A stretch of 18,974 nucleotides of DNA from CAYSBE01 sp044337585 (GTDB lineage: Bacteria > Bacteroidota > Bacteroidia > UKL13-3): positions 1-18,974 of the forward strand of contig JBIINH010000025.1 in the NCBI GenBank assembly GCA_044337585.1, given 5' to 3'. Positions 1-8,413 of this stretch are shown here, in pieces. Each line of letters begins with the position of its first letter. Within the stretch, counting starts at the first letter, position 1. Both the position numbers and the translations under genes were made by a program. Below the pieces are notes generated by a model, which was not told the origin of the DNA, made no database searches, and was given only the letters and a program-made list of their open reading frames with translations.

Positions 1-2
1 AA

Positions 3-1475
3 ATGAAACATTTTGGTGGATTATTTGACCTTGCCTCAGCAGAATTTACAATTGACACCCATACCGGAGACAATGCACATGCAGATGTACATATGCCATC
101 AAGCAAAGGGATGCACACGCAATATTTTACCGCAGCTCATGCAACTGATATTGAAACAGAAATATACGAAGATATAACTATTCCATTTCCACAACGAACA
201 TTATTAAGTGGCTGTATGCGGGCTGCAAGGGTCTCCGAATTTTTTGAGGATAATGCATCAGCATCTATTTACAATATTGGGGCTACGGTGGTGGGTCCAT
301 TCCTGTTTCATTATACATGGTTTGTTTTAACCGAGGCAACCAAACGAGGCATTACCGATTTATATTTTGTGGCGCGTGATGGTCAGATATTGTATCAACT
401 GGCACAGCTCATCAAGCAGCAACAAAATCTCAAAATTGAATTACATTACTTGTATGGTTCAAGAAAAGCATGGCACTTGCCGTCTGTTGAGCAAGTAGAT
501 GAGCGTGTATTGGATTGGTTGTTTGATCCTACCTTACACCTTTCGCTTAAGGAAGTGTGTAAGCGGGCATCGATTGATATAGATATCGTAAGTAATTTAC
601 TTCAACATAAATTTGATAAAGATATTCCCCTTACTGCATCATCCAGACATGCATTGAAACAACAGTTCCAAGAGCAAGATACTATCAAGCAATTGATTTT
701 TGATAGTGCAGCAGAAAAGCGGCACACCGTTTTGCAGTACCTCAAACAAGAGGGATTTGCAAAACACAAACAGATAGGCATTGTGGATGTTGGCTGGAGA
801 GGAAGACAACAGGGGTCCCTTTCGCATTTGCTTCAATCGGGTAATTTGTATCCGGAAAAAGGGGTAACAGGATTTTATGTGGCATTGCCTCAGGCAGTAA
901 ATCCATACGGCAAAGATTGCTTTGTTACATTTTTTGATAAGCATAAAGATGCCGGTTTGTTGCAGCGGTTGTTTATGTATGAAATATTTGTGGCAGCCGA
1001 TCACGGCAGCTGCATAGGCTATAAGCAAGAAAATGGAACCATAGTTCCGGTATTACGCGAGCAGGTTAATACAACGATGATGAAATGGGGGCTTCCTTAT
1101 ATGCAAAAAGGCATCCTGCAATTTGCTGCCTTATATGGAGAGAAGTTAGCATCATCATCAGTTTCTCATATTAAAGCGTATGAAGCAGCAACCAAGTTGC
1201 TGTCAAACTTTTTTTATTTTCCAACAAAAGATCAGGCATCTGCATTTACTGAAATAAAGGTTTACGAAGACCAGGAAGAAACCATTGCGTACGCCATATG
1301 TACTAAGGTATCGGCCTTGCAAATGATAAAATATTTATGTGGCATCAGGAGCCATGGAATACATTACAACACATGGATTGAAGGTGCTGTGGCACTAAGT
1401 TTTAGCACAACCACAGCCAAGTGGATTCAAAAATTGATGGCACTTAAATTTAAGGTACTTACTTTACTCAGGTAA
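3..1475 (+). CDS. COG5610-type polysaccharide-locus protein, probably N-terminally truncated by the window edge
   Basis: The first in-frame ATG is only 2 bases from the window edge, so the true start probably lies upstream and this is a C-terminal part of at least 490 residues. About residue 117 there is a segment LYFVARDGQ, followed by YGSRKAW near residue 151, and later a VDVGWRGRQQ motif near residue 264. This order (ARDG, SRxAW, DxGWxGxxQ) is the hallmark I recall for COG5610, annotated as predicted HAD-superfamily hydrolases and often found in surface polysaccharide or glycosyltransferase loci. The actual HAD catalytic region would lie upstream, outside the window. The gene runs toward the glycosyltransferase operon and the two stop codons are separated by a single base. 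The biochemical activity of this family is not established; a role in glycan assembly is inferred only from family context and neighbours. Confidence 0.6.
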   Translation: MKHFGGLFDLASAEFTIDTHTGDNAHADVHMPSSKGMHTQYFTAAHATDIETEIYEDITIPFPQRTLLSGCMRAARVSEFFEDNASASIYNIGATVVGPFLFHYTWFVLTEATKRGITDLYFVARDGQILYQLAQLIKQQQNLKIELHYLYGSRKAWHLPSVEQVDERVLDWLFDPTLHLSLKEVCKRASIDIDIVSNLLQHKFDKDIPLTASSRHALKQQFQEQDTIKQLIFDSAAEKRHTVLQYLKQEGFAKHKQIGIVDVGWRGRQQGSLSHLLQSGNLYPEKGVTGFYVALPQAVNPYGKDCFVTFFDKHKDAGLLQRLFMYEIFVAADHGSCIGYKQENGTIVPVLREQVNTTMMKWGLPYMQKGILQFAALYGEKLASSSVSHIKAYEAATKLLSNFFYFPTKDQASAFTEIKVYEDQEETIAYAICTKVSALQMIKYLCGIRSHGIHYNTWIEGAVALSFSTTTAKWIQKLMALKFKVLTLLR

Positions 1476-1476
1476 C

Positions 1477-2634
1477 CTAAGTTTGTTTCACTTTTTCGGC
1501 TAACTTGATAACGTTTCGTCCAAAATTCTGCATCATTTCAGTATTCTGATCAAATGCTTTTTTTTCTTTTTCCGCATCGGGTCCCGATGTAAGATTTGGT
1601 AATTCACGCATGATCAATGCAGCAAGTTCTTCAGGTTGCTGTTGTTTGAAATAATGGGTATGTGGTGGATTTTGCTCAATATGTACAGGGAAGTCGCTTA
1701 AGAAAATAGTTTTGCCTAATGAACGCCCATCTTCTACAACCGTACTCCAGCCTTCGAAAAGTGAAGGTTGAATGATTGCCATCGATTTGCGAATGAGTTG
1801 AATTTGGTCTTTTCGTGATATAAACCCCAATACAATAAACTGATCACTTACACCCAGTTTTTCGGCACGACTAAGCAAAGACGGGTAATAGTCGGGATTA
1901 CGAAAATCCTCAGTTGCACCGGTGCATACAGCATGTACCTGTATTCCTTTTTGCTTAAGTAGATGGATGGCATCTATTACGGTCTCATGGTCTTTGTGTT
2001 TCCAAAATTGGTTGCAAACCATAAAGAATTTTTCGGGCAATTGGTATTTGGCAAACGTGTCTTCAGCGTTTTCTTTCAGCCAGGCTTCGTTTGCATTGCT
2101 AACAAAATGCAATAAATATTCATTGCCTTTGTATGCAGGAAAGAAAGTAAAATAATCATTCATGGCATGTGCACTGCTAAATGCAAGTACCGGTGACTCT
2201 TTGGCAAGATGCAGGTTTCGTGCATCACGGCTGGCATACTCTTCTTTCGAAAATAAATGTGGTAAATGCCTGTATTGAAAATCCGGAATCCATCCCGCCC
2301 AATTAAATATCCACTTGCGGGGCAAATTACCTGCGGGGTAGTAGCAATCAATTTTTCTGAAATTAAATATACGCAAGCGAAAAATAGGTGGCAGTATTCT
2401 AAGTATTTTGTAAAAGGCAAGATGAAAAAAACTGTCGTGGTAAATTTCATCTGCTTTGTTTTTTATTTCATCAGGAATAAACGACACATCTTGTGTAGCA
2501 ATGCTCAGTTTTATTTTACTCCGTTCTTCAGAAGGCAACTTGGACAGGGCGTGTACAATATTATGGATGTAGATGCTGCCTCCATGCCAATTTGGATCTG
2601 CTATCAGGTTTAAGCACAGGTGCAATTTTTTCAT
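1477..2634 (-). CDS. Glycosyltransferase family 4 / group 1 type
   Basis: This 385-residue protein likely transfers a sugar from an activated nucleotide donor onto a growing glycan at the cytoplasmic face of the membrane. The N-terminal half contains the glycine-rich segment WHGGSIYIHN (residues 16-25), typical of the acceptor domain of GT-B enzymes. The C-terminal half has FMVCNQFWKHKDHET (about 204-218), then QPSLFEGWSTVVEDG (289-303), which matches the donor-binding E-x7-E region of GT4 enzymes; the second position is occupied by E301/D302. Its ATG overlaps the stop codon of the upstream epimerase gene by four bases (ATGA), so the two are very likely translationally coupled. The donor and acceptor cannot be predicted from sequence alone. 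It is the last gene of a three-gene minus-strand operon and converges on the COG5610-type gene with a one-base gap. Confidence 0.85.
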   Translation of the reverse strand: MKKLHLCLNLIADPNWHGGSIYIHNIVHALSKLPSEERSKIKLSIATQDVSFIPDEIKNKADEIYHDSFFHLAFYKILRILPPIFRLRIFNFRKIDCYYPAGNLPRKWIFNWAGWIPDFQYRHLPHLFSKEEYASRDARNLHLAKESPVLAFSSAHAMNDYFTFFPAYKGNEYLLHFVSNANEAWLKENAEDTFAKYQLPEKFFMVCNQFWKHKDHETVIDAIHLLKQKGIQVHAVCTGATEDFRNPDYYPSLLSRAEKLGVSDQFIVLGFISRKDQIQLIRKSMAIIQPSLFEGWSTVVEDGRSLGKTIFLSDFPVHIEQNPPHTHYFKQQQPEELAALIMRELPNLTSGPDAEKEKKAFDQNTEMMQNFGRNVIKLAEKVKQT

Positions 2635-3575
2635 CTTACTCGTTTTTCTTTGGCAAAGTTATAAGCATATCGTATTCCTTCAGCTACAGTGTAGGTAGGC
2701 TGCCATTTTGCGATTGTTTTCATTTTATGCATGGATGCCTGTTGCTTGATGCGGTCTACCTTGCGCATGCGAGAAGCAGATTGTTCAATCAACACACTGC
2801 TGCCATGTGCATCTGCAAGCATTTCTACAATTTCTTTAACATTGAATTCGTCTTCACGACCTAAATTAAACACGTCAAATGACGTATCATGTGCCATCAT
2901 TCCCAGAGCATACAATCCGGCTGAGGTATCGCGGGTATCAATATAACTGCGCTTAGGTTCCAGGTTTCCAAGTTCTATGGTTGACTTTCCGGCCAGCAAT
3001 TGGTCAACAATTTCAGGTACGAGGTGTGCATTGGTTTCTCTTCCGCCTATGGTATTAAATATTCTGGCAACAATGGCTTGCTTGCCAAATTTGTGAGCCC
3101 ACAAACGCATTAAATATTCGCCTGCAAGTTTTGAAACACTGTATACATCATATGGAATGGTTGGTGTAGATTCTTCCAATAATGGGTCGTTAATAATATC
3201 ATATACGGCACCACTTGATGCAAACACGATTCGTTTCAATTGTTCGGCTTTTGCAGCAGCATTCAATATATGTTGTGTACCTTCTACGTTAATGCGTAAT
3301 GCAATATCAGGTTTGTTTTCGCACGTTGGTATATGATGCAGTGCTGCAAGGTGAAAAACAAGGTCGGGTTGAAAGGAGCTAAATATATCTTGTACAAAAG
3401 AAGCTGAAGTAATATCACCTTCTGCAATGTGTAGCAACGGATTGGCAGTTTCCAAAAAATCCCTTTTGCCATAAGAAAAATCATCGGCAACCAATACTTG
3501 ATTTCCTTTCGACAATAAAATATCTACCAAATGTGATCCGATAAATCCGGCTCCTCCTGTTACAATAATTTTCAT
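2631..3575 (-). CDS. NAD-dependent sugar epimerase/dehydratase (extended SDR)
   Basis: The 314-residue protein is an extended short-chain dehydrogenase of the nucleotide-sugar epimerase/dehydratase family. The N-terminal Rossmann fold carries TGGAGFIG at residues 6-13, and acidic residues D31-D32 at the end of the second strand favour NAD over NADP. HLAA (75-78) and ASSGAVY (119-125) are family landmarks, and Y145-x3-K149 is the catalytic pair. The overall pattern resembles UDP-glucose 4-epimerase-like enzymes, but the specific sugar is not determinable. It sits between a methyltransferase (14 bases upstream) and a glycosyltransferase (4-base overlap), consistent with making or tailoring a nucleotide sugar for a surface glycan. 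Confidence 0.88.
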   Translation of the reverse strand: MKIIVTGGAGFIGSHLVDILLSKGNQVLVADDFSYGKRDFLETANPLLHIAEGDITSASFVQDIFSSFQPDLVFHLAALHHIPTCENKPDIALRINVEGTQHILNAAAKAEQLKRIVFASSGAVYDIINDPLLEESTPTIPYDVYSVSKLAGEYLMRLWAHKFGKQAIVARIFNTIGGRETNAHLVPEIVDQLLAGKSTIELGNLEPKRSYIDTRDTSAGLYALGMMAHDTSFDVFNLGREDEFNVKEIVEMLADAHGSSVLIEQSASRMRKVDRIKQQASMHKMKTIAKWQPTYTVAEGIRYAYNFAKEKRVR

Positions 3576-3589
3576 TTCAAATGGTTTAC

Positions 3590-4444
3590 TTATTTTTTAA
3601 CAAATTCAATACAGGCAATGGCCCTGCTGTGAGCTGCGCCATCATTTCCAATTCCTTTTCCGGTATGCGGATTATATGACTCACAATCATTGCAGTCTGA
3701 TGCGGTTGATATTATCCAACCTTGAGGCGTATATTTAAAATAATGCGTACTCGGCTGCCCATATTGATGAAGATAATTGGAAATTCTGCCAAGCATTTCA
3801 GCATCAAACTGCTGAAAAAAACCATGATTCTCAAACTTGCCGTACGGAAAAGTAAGGAGTAATTTGCCATTTGATTTTAATACCCTTACGATTTCATGCA
3901 CTACTTTTTCATATTCATAACTTTTCTGAGTTACTTCTTTATTTGAAGCCAATTCATAGCCATAAATGGAATTGTCCATATCAATATGCTCGATGGTTGA
4001 TTGGCAAACAACACAGTCGAAATGATTGTCTTTGAATGGTAGGCTTCTTAAATCACCATATACATATGAAATGCGTTGCTTATTGAAACTTTCCTGCTCA
4101 GGATAAAACGTATAGATTGTAAAATGATTTTGTTGAACGGCCGGATGGCTAACCAATGATGGAAAATTAAATGTAGAACCTGCGTCAAGTACTTGTTGTC
4201 CTTTAAGTTTAATTAACCTTGAAAATAACCAAGGGTATTCCACCAATCGTTCATCAAAGCCTATGGCATATTGATTTGGAATAAGGTTTTGGGCAAACTG
4301 ATTGAGATGGGCTTCATTGCGAATGGTATTATTAATGAGTTCCCATCGGGTATCATTGTACCCATAGCTCCAAGGCCTGCCTTTCAGGTTCTTGTATACA
4401 ATTTTTCGAAAGGGGGAAATGAATTGTTTTAGGGTTTTTATCAT
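3590..4444 (-). CDS. SAM-dependent class I methyltransferase
   Basis: This 284-residue protein has the class I methyltransferase core. Motif I is VLDAGS at residues 85-90, a post-II segment is GDLRSLPF at 130-137, and FDCVVCQSTIEHI at 142-154 is the motif found in Methyltransf_11-type enzymes. A segment VRVLKSNGKLLLTFPYG follows around residues 187-203. The C-terminus is rich in Cys and Asn (DCNDCESYNP), which I do not recognise as a known motif. The gene is the first of the minus-strand operon, with a 69-base gap to the divergent amidotransferase gene. A role in methylating a sugar or glycan intermediate is inferred from the neighbouring epimerase and glycosyltransferase; the substrate is unknown. 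Confidence 0.8.
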   Translation of the reverse strand: MIKTLKQFISPFRKIVYKNLKGRPWSYGYNDTRWELINNTIRNEAHLNQFAQNLIPNQYAIGFDERLVEYPWLFSRLIKLKGQQVLDAGSTFNFPSLVSHPAVQQNHFTIYTFYPEQESFNKQRISYVYGDLRSLPFKDNHFDCVVCQSTIEHIDMDNSIYGYELASNKEVTQKSYEYEKVVHEIVRVLKSNGKLLLTFPYGKFENHGFFQQFDAEMLGRISNYLHQYGQPSTHYFKYTPQGWIISTASDCNDCESYNPHTGKGIGNDGAAHSRAIACIEFVKK

Positions 4445-4513
4445 TTGTGTTACTTTGCTATGAAATTATTGCAATAGTAATACTTTCAATTAAAAATAAT
4501 TTAAACAGCATTC

Positions 4514-5080
4514 ATGCAAGTCCTCCTGCTAGATAATTACGATTCATTCACCTACATGCTTAAAGACTATATTGAGCAATGTGGAGCGGTGTGCGATGTG
4601 TTTCGGAATGATGAAGCACTGCCTTTGGATATACCGTCAAATTATGATGCATTGGTAATATCTCCTGGTCCGGGTACCCCAATTCAATCGGGTCAAACAA
4701 TGGACTTGATAAGTGCCTACTATCAATATATGCCTATTTTGGGTGTTTGCCTTGGGCACCAAGCGATAGGGCAGTTTTTTGGTGCGCAGCTGCATCATGC
4801 CATCATGCCCATGCACGGCAAGCAAAGCCAAATTATAGTCGATTCCGATATGCTTTTTGCAGGGATGCCAAAGCAGATGAAGGTTACCCGCTACCACTCG
4901 TTGGTTATTAGCCAACTGCCGCAAAGTTTGGATGTGATTGCGCATACGGAGCAAGGAGAAGTGATGGCAATCAGGCATAAAACCCTTCCTATACGGGGCG
5001 TTCAATTTCATCCCGAATCATGCCTTACAGAAAACGGTTTGGCAATCATCAAAAATTTTCTCACTTTGGCTGCACAATAG
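4514..5080 (+). CDS. pabA: Anthranilate / aminodeoxychorismate synthase glutamine amidotransferase subunit
   Basis: This 188-residue class I glutamine amidotransferase releases ammonia from glutamine for a chorismate-using partner, either TrpE (anthranilate, tryptophan pathway) or PabB (aminodeoxychorismate, folate pathway). The motifs are complete: LLDNYDSFTY at residues 5-14, SPGPGTP at 50-56, the nucleophile elbow GVCLGHQ with Cys79, RYHSLV at 126-131, and FHPES with His166 and Glu168 completing the catalytic triad. The length is normal for a stand-alone subunit. No trp or pab partner gene lies within the window, so PabA, TrpG or a shared subunit cannot be distinguished; the symbol is a best guess. 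It is transcribed divergently from the methyltransferase operon. Confidence 0.88.
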   Translation: MQVLLLDNYDSFTYMLKDYIEQCGAVCDVFRNDEALPLDIPSNYDALVISPGPGTPIQSGQTMDLISAYYQYMPILGVCLGHQAIGQFFGAQLHHAIMPMHGKQSQIIVDSDMLFAGMPKQMKVTRYHSLVISQLPQSLDVIAHTEQGEVMAIRHKTLPIRGVQFHPESCLTENGLAIIKNFLTLAAQ

Positions 5081-5130
5081 CTTGTAGTTAATTTCAGATA
5101 GAATTATATCTTGCGCTAAATAATCGTTGA

Positions 5131-5898
5131 ATGGATATTCATATCAGGACGGAAGGTCAGTTTAAGTACATTGAACAGGGTGAAGGTGAAGTGTTGTTGC
5201 TGCTTCACGGACTTTTTGGAGCGTTGAGTAATTGGAAAGACGTACTCAATCATTTTTCACAAAAATACAAAGTGGTAATCCCCTTGATGCCTATTTTTGA
5301 AATGAATATTTTGAAATTGAGTGTTGAAGGACTCTCAAATTTCATTCACGATTTTATTGAATATAAACAATACGATAAAGTAAATTTTCTTGGAAATTCA
5401 TTAGGCGGCCACGTTGCATTGGTGTACATCAAAAAACATCCCGAGCGAGTGCATTCGCTAATTCTTACTGGCAGCTCCGGTTTATACGAAAATGCTTTTG
5501 GCGCCTCGTATCCACGTAAAGGAGATAAAGAATATTTGAGAAAACGAATTGAAGTAACCTTTTTTGATCCGGCATCAACAACGGATGAATTGGTGGATGA
5601 GGTGTATAATACCATTCAGGATAAAGGGAAAGCACTGCGAATATTAACAATGGCAAAATCTGCCATTAGGCACAATATGCGCAAAGATATTCCGGGATTT
5701 ACCTTGCCGGTATGCCTGATATGGGGCAAGCAAGATTCGGTAACGCCACCCGAAGTAGGAGAGGAATTTCATCAATTGATGCCAAATTCAGAACTGCATT
5801 TCATTGACCAGTGTGGGCATGCACCAATGATGGAACATCCACAACAATTTAATGCCATTGCATCTACTTTTTATGAAAAATTATTCCAAAACAAATGA
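5131..5898 (+). CDS. Alpha/beta hydrolase
   Basis: A 255-residue cytoplasmic alpha/beta-hydrolase-fold protein. It has the oxyanion-hole segment LLHGLFG (residues 24-30), the nucleophile elbow GNSLGG with Ser90 (88-93), WGKQD with the acid Asp202 (198-202), and QCGHAPMMEHP with the catalytic His230. The catalytic triad is therefore intact. The substrate is unknown; the family includes esterases, thioesterases and C-C bond hydrolases. It begins the gene string leading to nadK and bamA, and its stop codon overlaps the start of the CBS-domain gene (ATGA). A weak promoter-like pair, TTG at 5082-5084 and a TATATCTTG stretch at 5105-5113 about 20 bases later, could drive the operon, but this is only suggestive. 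Confidence 0.85.
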   Translation: MDIHIRTEGQFKYIEQGEGEVLLLLHGLFGALSNWKDVLNHFSQKYKVVIPLMPIFEMNILKLSVEGLSNFIHDFIEYKQYDKVNFLGNSLGGHVALVYIKKHPERVHSLILTGSSGLYENAFGASYPRKGDKEYLRKRIEVTFFDPASTTDELVDEVYNTIQDKGKALRILTMAKSAIRHNMRKDIPGFTLPVCLIWGKQDSVTPPEVGEEFHQLMPNSELHFIDQCGHAPMMEHPQQFNAIASTFYEKLFQNK

Positions 5899-6554
5899 TA
5901 GCTGCCGAATTAATAGATGCCGGTATTTTGCCACTTAAACTGAATGATACAGTAGAGGTAGCATTACATTTGATGCAAGATGCAGGAGTAGAGGCATTGC
6001 CTGTGGTAGAAGATAAAAAATTACTGGGTACTATTAGGTATACAAACATTGAAGAAGAAAAAAGCAAACAAAAAATTCAGCACTTTATTAGTATTACCAA
6101 TATTCCTTCCGTATCTCATAATACACATATTTTGCAACTTTTACCCTTGTTTGCACAGCAAAAATCAACCATTTGTACTGTTATCAATCAAGAAGAGGAA
6201 TACCTAGGTGTGATTAAATTAATTGATTTGGTATCGACCCCTGAAATACAAGGATTGAATTTGCCTGGTGCTATTTTTAGCATACTCTTACAACCCAATG
6301 ATTACAGTCTTTCAGAAATATCAAGATTGGTAGAGGGAAATGATGCAAAAATTATTTTTTTATCACTAAGCCAATCTGCCAATCAGCCAGGAAGTTTGTT
6401 GCTAACACTAAAACTTAATATCACGCATGTAAATAAAGTTTTAAGTGCTTTTGAAAGATTCAAATATCAAGTGCTATCAGTATACAATGCAGAACCTACT
6501 CATGATGATATCGAATCTAAATACAAATATCTAATTCATTATTTACATTATTAG
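5895..6554 (+). CDS. Tandem CBS-domain protein with C-terminal ACT-like domain
   Basis: A 219-residue soluble protein. Residues 1-55 form a CBS motif (MQDAGVEALPVVEDKKLLG at 27-45), and residues about 65-118 form a second (LLPLFAQQKSTICTVINQEEEYLGVI). Residues about 125-198 look like an ACT-type ligand-binding domain, with a beta-alpha-beta-type segment running from SEISRLVEGNDAKI to SAFERFKYQVLSV. CBS pairs usually bind adenine nucleotides and ACT domains small ligands such as amino acids, so a sensory or regulatory role is likely, but no output domain is present. It overlaps the hydrolase gene by four bases and precedes nadK by 7 bases, an arrangement I recall as conserved in Bacteroidota. 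A link to NAD(P) or nucleotide status is inference from that position. Confidence 0.78.
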   Translation: MIAAELIDAGILPLKLNDTVEVALHLMQDAGVEALPVVEDKKLLGTIRYTNIEEEKSKQKIQHFISITNIPSVSHNTHILQLLPLFAQQKSTICTVINQEEEYLGVIKLIDLVSTPEIQGLNLPGAIFSILLQPNDYSLSEISRLVEGNDAKIIFLSLSQSANQPGSLLLTLKLNITHVNKVLSAFERFKYQVLSVYNAEPTHDDIESKYKYLIHYLHY

Positions 6555-6561
6555 TTCGCAT

Positions 6562-7446
6562 ATGAACATCGCCATCTTTGGTAGGGTATTTAAACATAGC
6601 AATGCAACATTCATACAAACCTTGTTTGATGAGTTGAAAGCTATGGGGGTAAATTATTGCACTGAAGATGTTTTTTTGGCACAGTGCGTGGCAAATAATA
6701 TTCGTATTTCAAATACTTCCTCATATACAAATAGAGATGAGTTGATGAAATTGCAACCTGATTTTATGATTGTATTGGGTGGAGATGGCACTATGCTAGA
6801 TTCCTTAGTGTATATTCACAACACTGCAATTCCAGTATTGGGTATCAATATGGGCCGATTAGGTTTTTTAACAGGTGAAAACCGCAACGATATTGTGAAA
6901 TTACTTGAGCAATTGAACAGGGGATATTATACTGTGGAAAAACGAAGTGTGCTAAAGCTTGAATCTGATGCCAATATTTTCGACCAAGCCCCATACGCAT
7001 TAAATGATTTTGTTATTCATAAAAAAGACTCCTCCTCAATGATGACTATTCATACTTATTTAAATGGGGAGTTTTTGAACTCGTACTGGGCAGATGGATT
7101 AATCGTTTCAACACCTACTGGCTCTACAGGTTACTCATTAAGTTGCGGAGGTCCTATATTATTTCCAGGAAGCAACAGCTTCGTAATTACGCCCATAGCA
7201 CCCCACAATCTTAACGTGAGGCCGATGGTTATTTCCGATGAACATGTCATTTCTTTTGAAGTAGAAGATAGAAGCACTTCCTTTTTAGTGACCTTAGATT
7301 CACGTTCCGAAACAATTTTTTCTACGGTCAACTTAGCTGTACGAAAGGCAGAATATCAGTTTAGTTTGCTAAAATTTCATGAGGAAAATTACTTGAACAC
7401 ATTAAGAAAAAAATTAATGTGGGGAATTGATAATAGAAACGTATAA
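6562..7446 (+). CDS. nadK: NAD kinase
   Basis: This 294-residue enzyme phosphorylates NAD to NADP in the cytoplasm, supplying NADPH for biosynthesis. Diagnostic motifs are all present: LGGDGTMLD at residues 72-80 with the catalytic Asp75, NMGRLGFLT at 96-104, LNDFVIHK at 147-154, and the nucleotide-binding glycine-rich run from WADGLIVS through TPTGSTGYSLSCGGP at about 176-198, followed by ITPIAPHNLNVRP. The length is typical for bacterial NadK. It is co-directional with the CBS-ACT gene, and the first PorG-like gene begins 31 bases after its stop. Confidence 0.96.
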   Translation: MNIAIFGRVFKHSNATFIQTLFDELKAMGVNYCTEDVFLAQCVANNIRISNTSSYTNRDELMKLQPDFMIVLGGDGTMLDSLVYIHNTAIPVLGINMGRLGFLTGENRNDIVKLLEQLNRGYYTVEKRSVLKLESDANIFDQAPYALNDFVIHKKDSSSMMTIHTYLNGEFLNSYWADGLIVSTPTGSTGYSLSCGGPILFPGSNSFVITPIAPHNLNVRPMVISDEHVISFEVEDRSTSFLVTLDSRSETIFSTVNLAVRKAEYQFSLLKFHEENYLNTLRKKLMWGIDNRNV

Positions 7447-7477
7447 TTGTAGAAGTTTACCTACCCTTCAAGACTAT

Positions 7478-8350
7478 ATGAATTGTATTAAAAAACTCAT
7501 TTTAATCTCAACTATTGCAGTTAACACCGCATTTTCCCAATCTTGGGAAGCTGGCGGTATGGTTGGACTTACCGGTTACTACGGTGATGTAAATAATGAA
7601 ATATTTGCCAATGCCAGCACCTTCAAGCAAATGAGAGGTGGAATATTTGGCTTTGTAAGATATCATGCAGCCGAAAGATTGGCTATAAGAGCAAATGTTG
7701 GCTATCTTAGGATTGCTGGTATAGATTCTTTTTCAAGCAGTAAATGGCAAGTAGCACGCAATCTAAATTTTTACACTGACATGCTTGAGGCCTCTTTACA
7801 ATTCGAATTAAATTTATTGCAAGATAGATCAAAAGGTAAACGTATTGTAAATAGAACCATTCCCTACATTTTTGGAGGTATTGGTTTTACATATTTTACA
7901 CCCAAAACTTTCTATAGGGGAAGGGAATTTAACCTAGCCGAGTTAAACACCTCTGGTATTGATTACAGCCAAACAACATATAATATTCCAATTGGATTTG
8001 GACTAAGAACTTACCTTTCACCAAATTGGATACTCGGGTTTGAAGCAGGAGTCCGCTTAACGGGCACTAGTTGGTTAGATGATATAAATGGCACTCAAAG
8101 CCGCTACCCTAATCCGAATTCACTTGGAAGTCAAGATGCAAGAATAGCATATGATAGAAGTTCAAAAAATCCACCCGACATGCCACCAGGTTCTGTACCA
8201 GGTACTTGGGGAATACCAGGTCGCCAACGTGGAAAAATTGATGGCAATGATATGTATTATATCATAGGAGTTACCATGAGCTATAAGTTCGGTAACGTAA
8301 CCTCACGAAGATTCCAAGGCAAAGTAATGCGTTGCCCAAGATTTTATTAA
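7478..8350 (+). CDS. DUF6089 / PorG-like outer-membrane beta-barrel protein, paralogue 1
   Basis: A predicted 290-residue secreted protein. I chose the ATG at 7478 because it starts an evident signal peptide (MNCIKKLILISTIAVNTAFSQ, cleavage after about residue 20); an in-frame upstream ATG at 7427 lies inside nadK and would spoil it. The mature part has alternating hydrophobic beta strands and landmarks shared with the next two genes: GYYGDV near the N-terminus, RNLNFYTDMLE, PYIFGGIGFTYF, SWLDDI, and a C-terminal CPRF. This fits DUF6089, the family of PorG, an outer-membrane component associated with the PorK-PorN ring of the type IX secretion system. Compared with its paralogues it has a Pro/Gly-rich insertion (about residues 225-260) that is probably an extracellular loop. 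Assignment to the family rests on motif pattern and the conserved position before uppS-bamA. Confidence 0.75.
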   Translation: MNCIKKLILISTIAVNTAFSQSWEAGGMVGLTGYYGDVNNEIFANASTFKQMRGGIFGFVRYHAAERLAIRANVGYLRIAGIDSFSSSKWQVARNLNFYTDMLEASLQFELNLLQDRSKGKRIVNRTIPYIFGGIGFTYFTPKTFYRGREFNLAELNTSGIDYSQTTYNIPIGFGLRTYLSPNWILGFEAGVRLTGTSWLDDINGTQSRYPNPNSLGSQDARIAYDRSSKNPPDMPPGSVPGTWGIPGRQRGKIDGNDMYYIIGVTMSYKFGNVTSRRFQGKVMRCPRFY

Positions 8351-8413
8351 TCTGTTTTTAAATTTTTATTTTTTTTTCGCACATTAACATTTTTGGCTAT
8401 ATTGGCGCGTTAA

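Noticed and set aside
639..1028. Antisense open frame within the COG5610-type gene
   Set aside because: It is fully inside a well-supported coding frame and its translation shows no recognisable domain; the same applies to other overlapping frames in the window.
8351..8413. T-rich stretch between PorG-like genes as a terminator or promoter
   Set aside because: The T-run has no preceding hairpin, and a TATATTGG stretch at 8398-8405 is only 8 bases from the start codon with no TTG at the right distance upstream.
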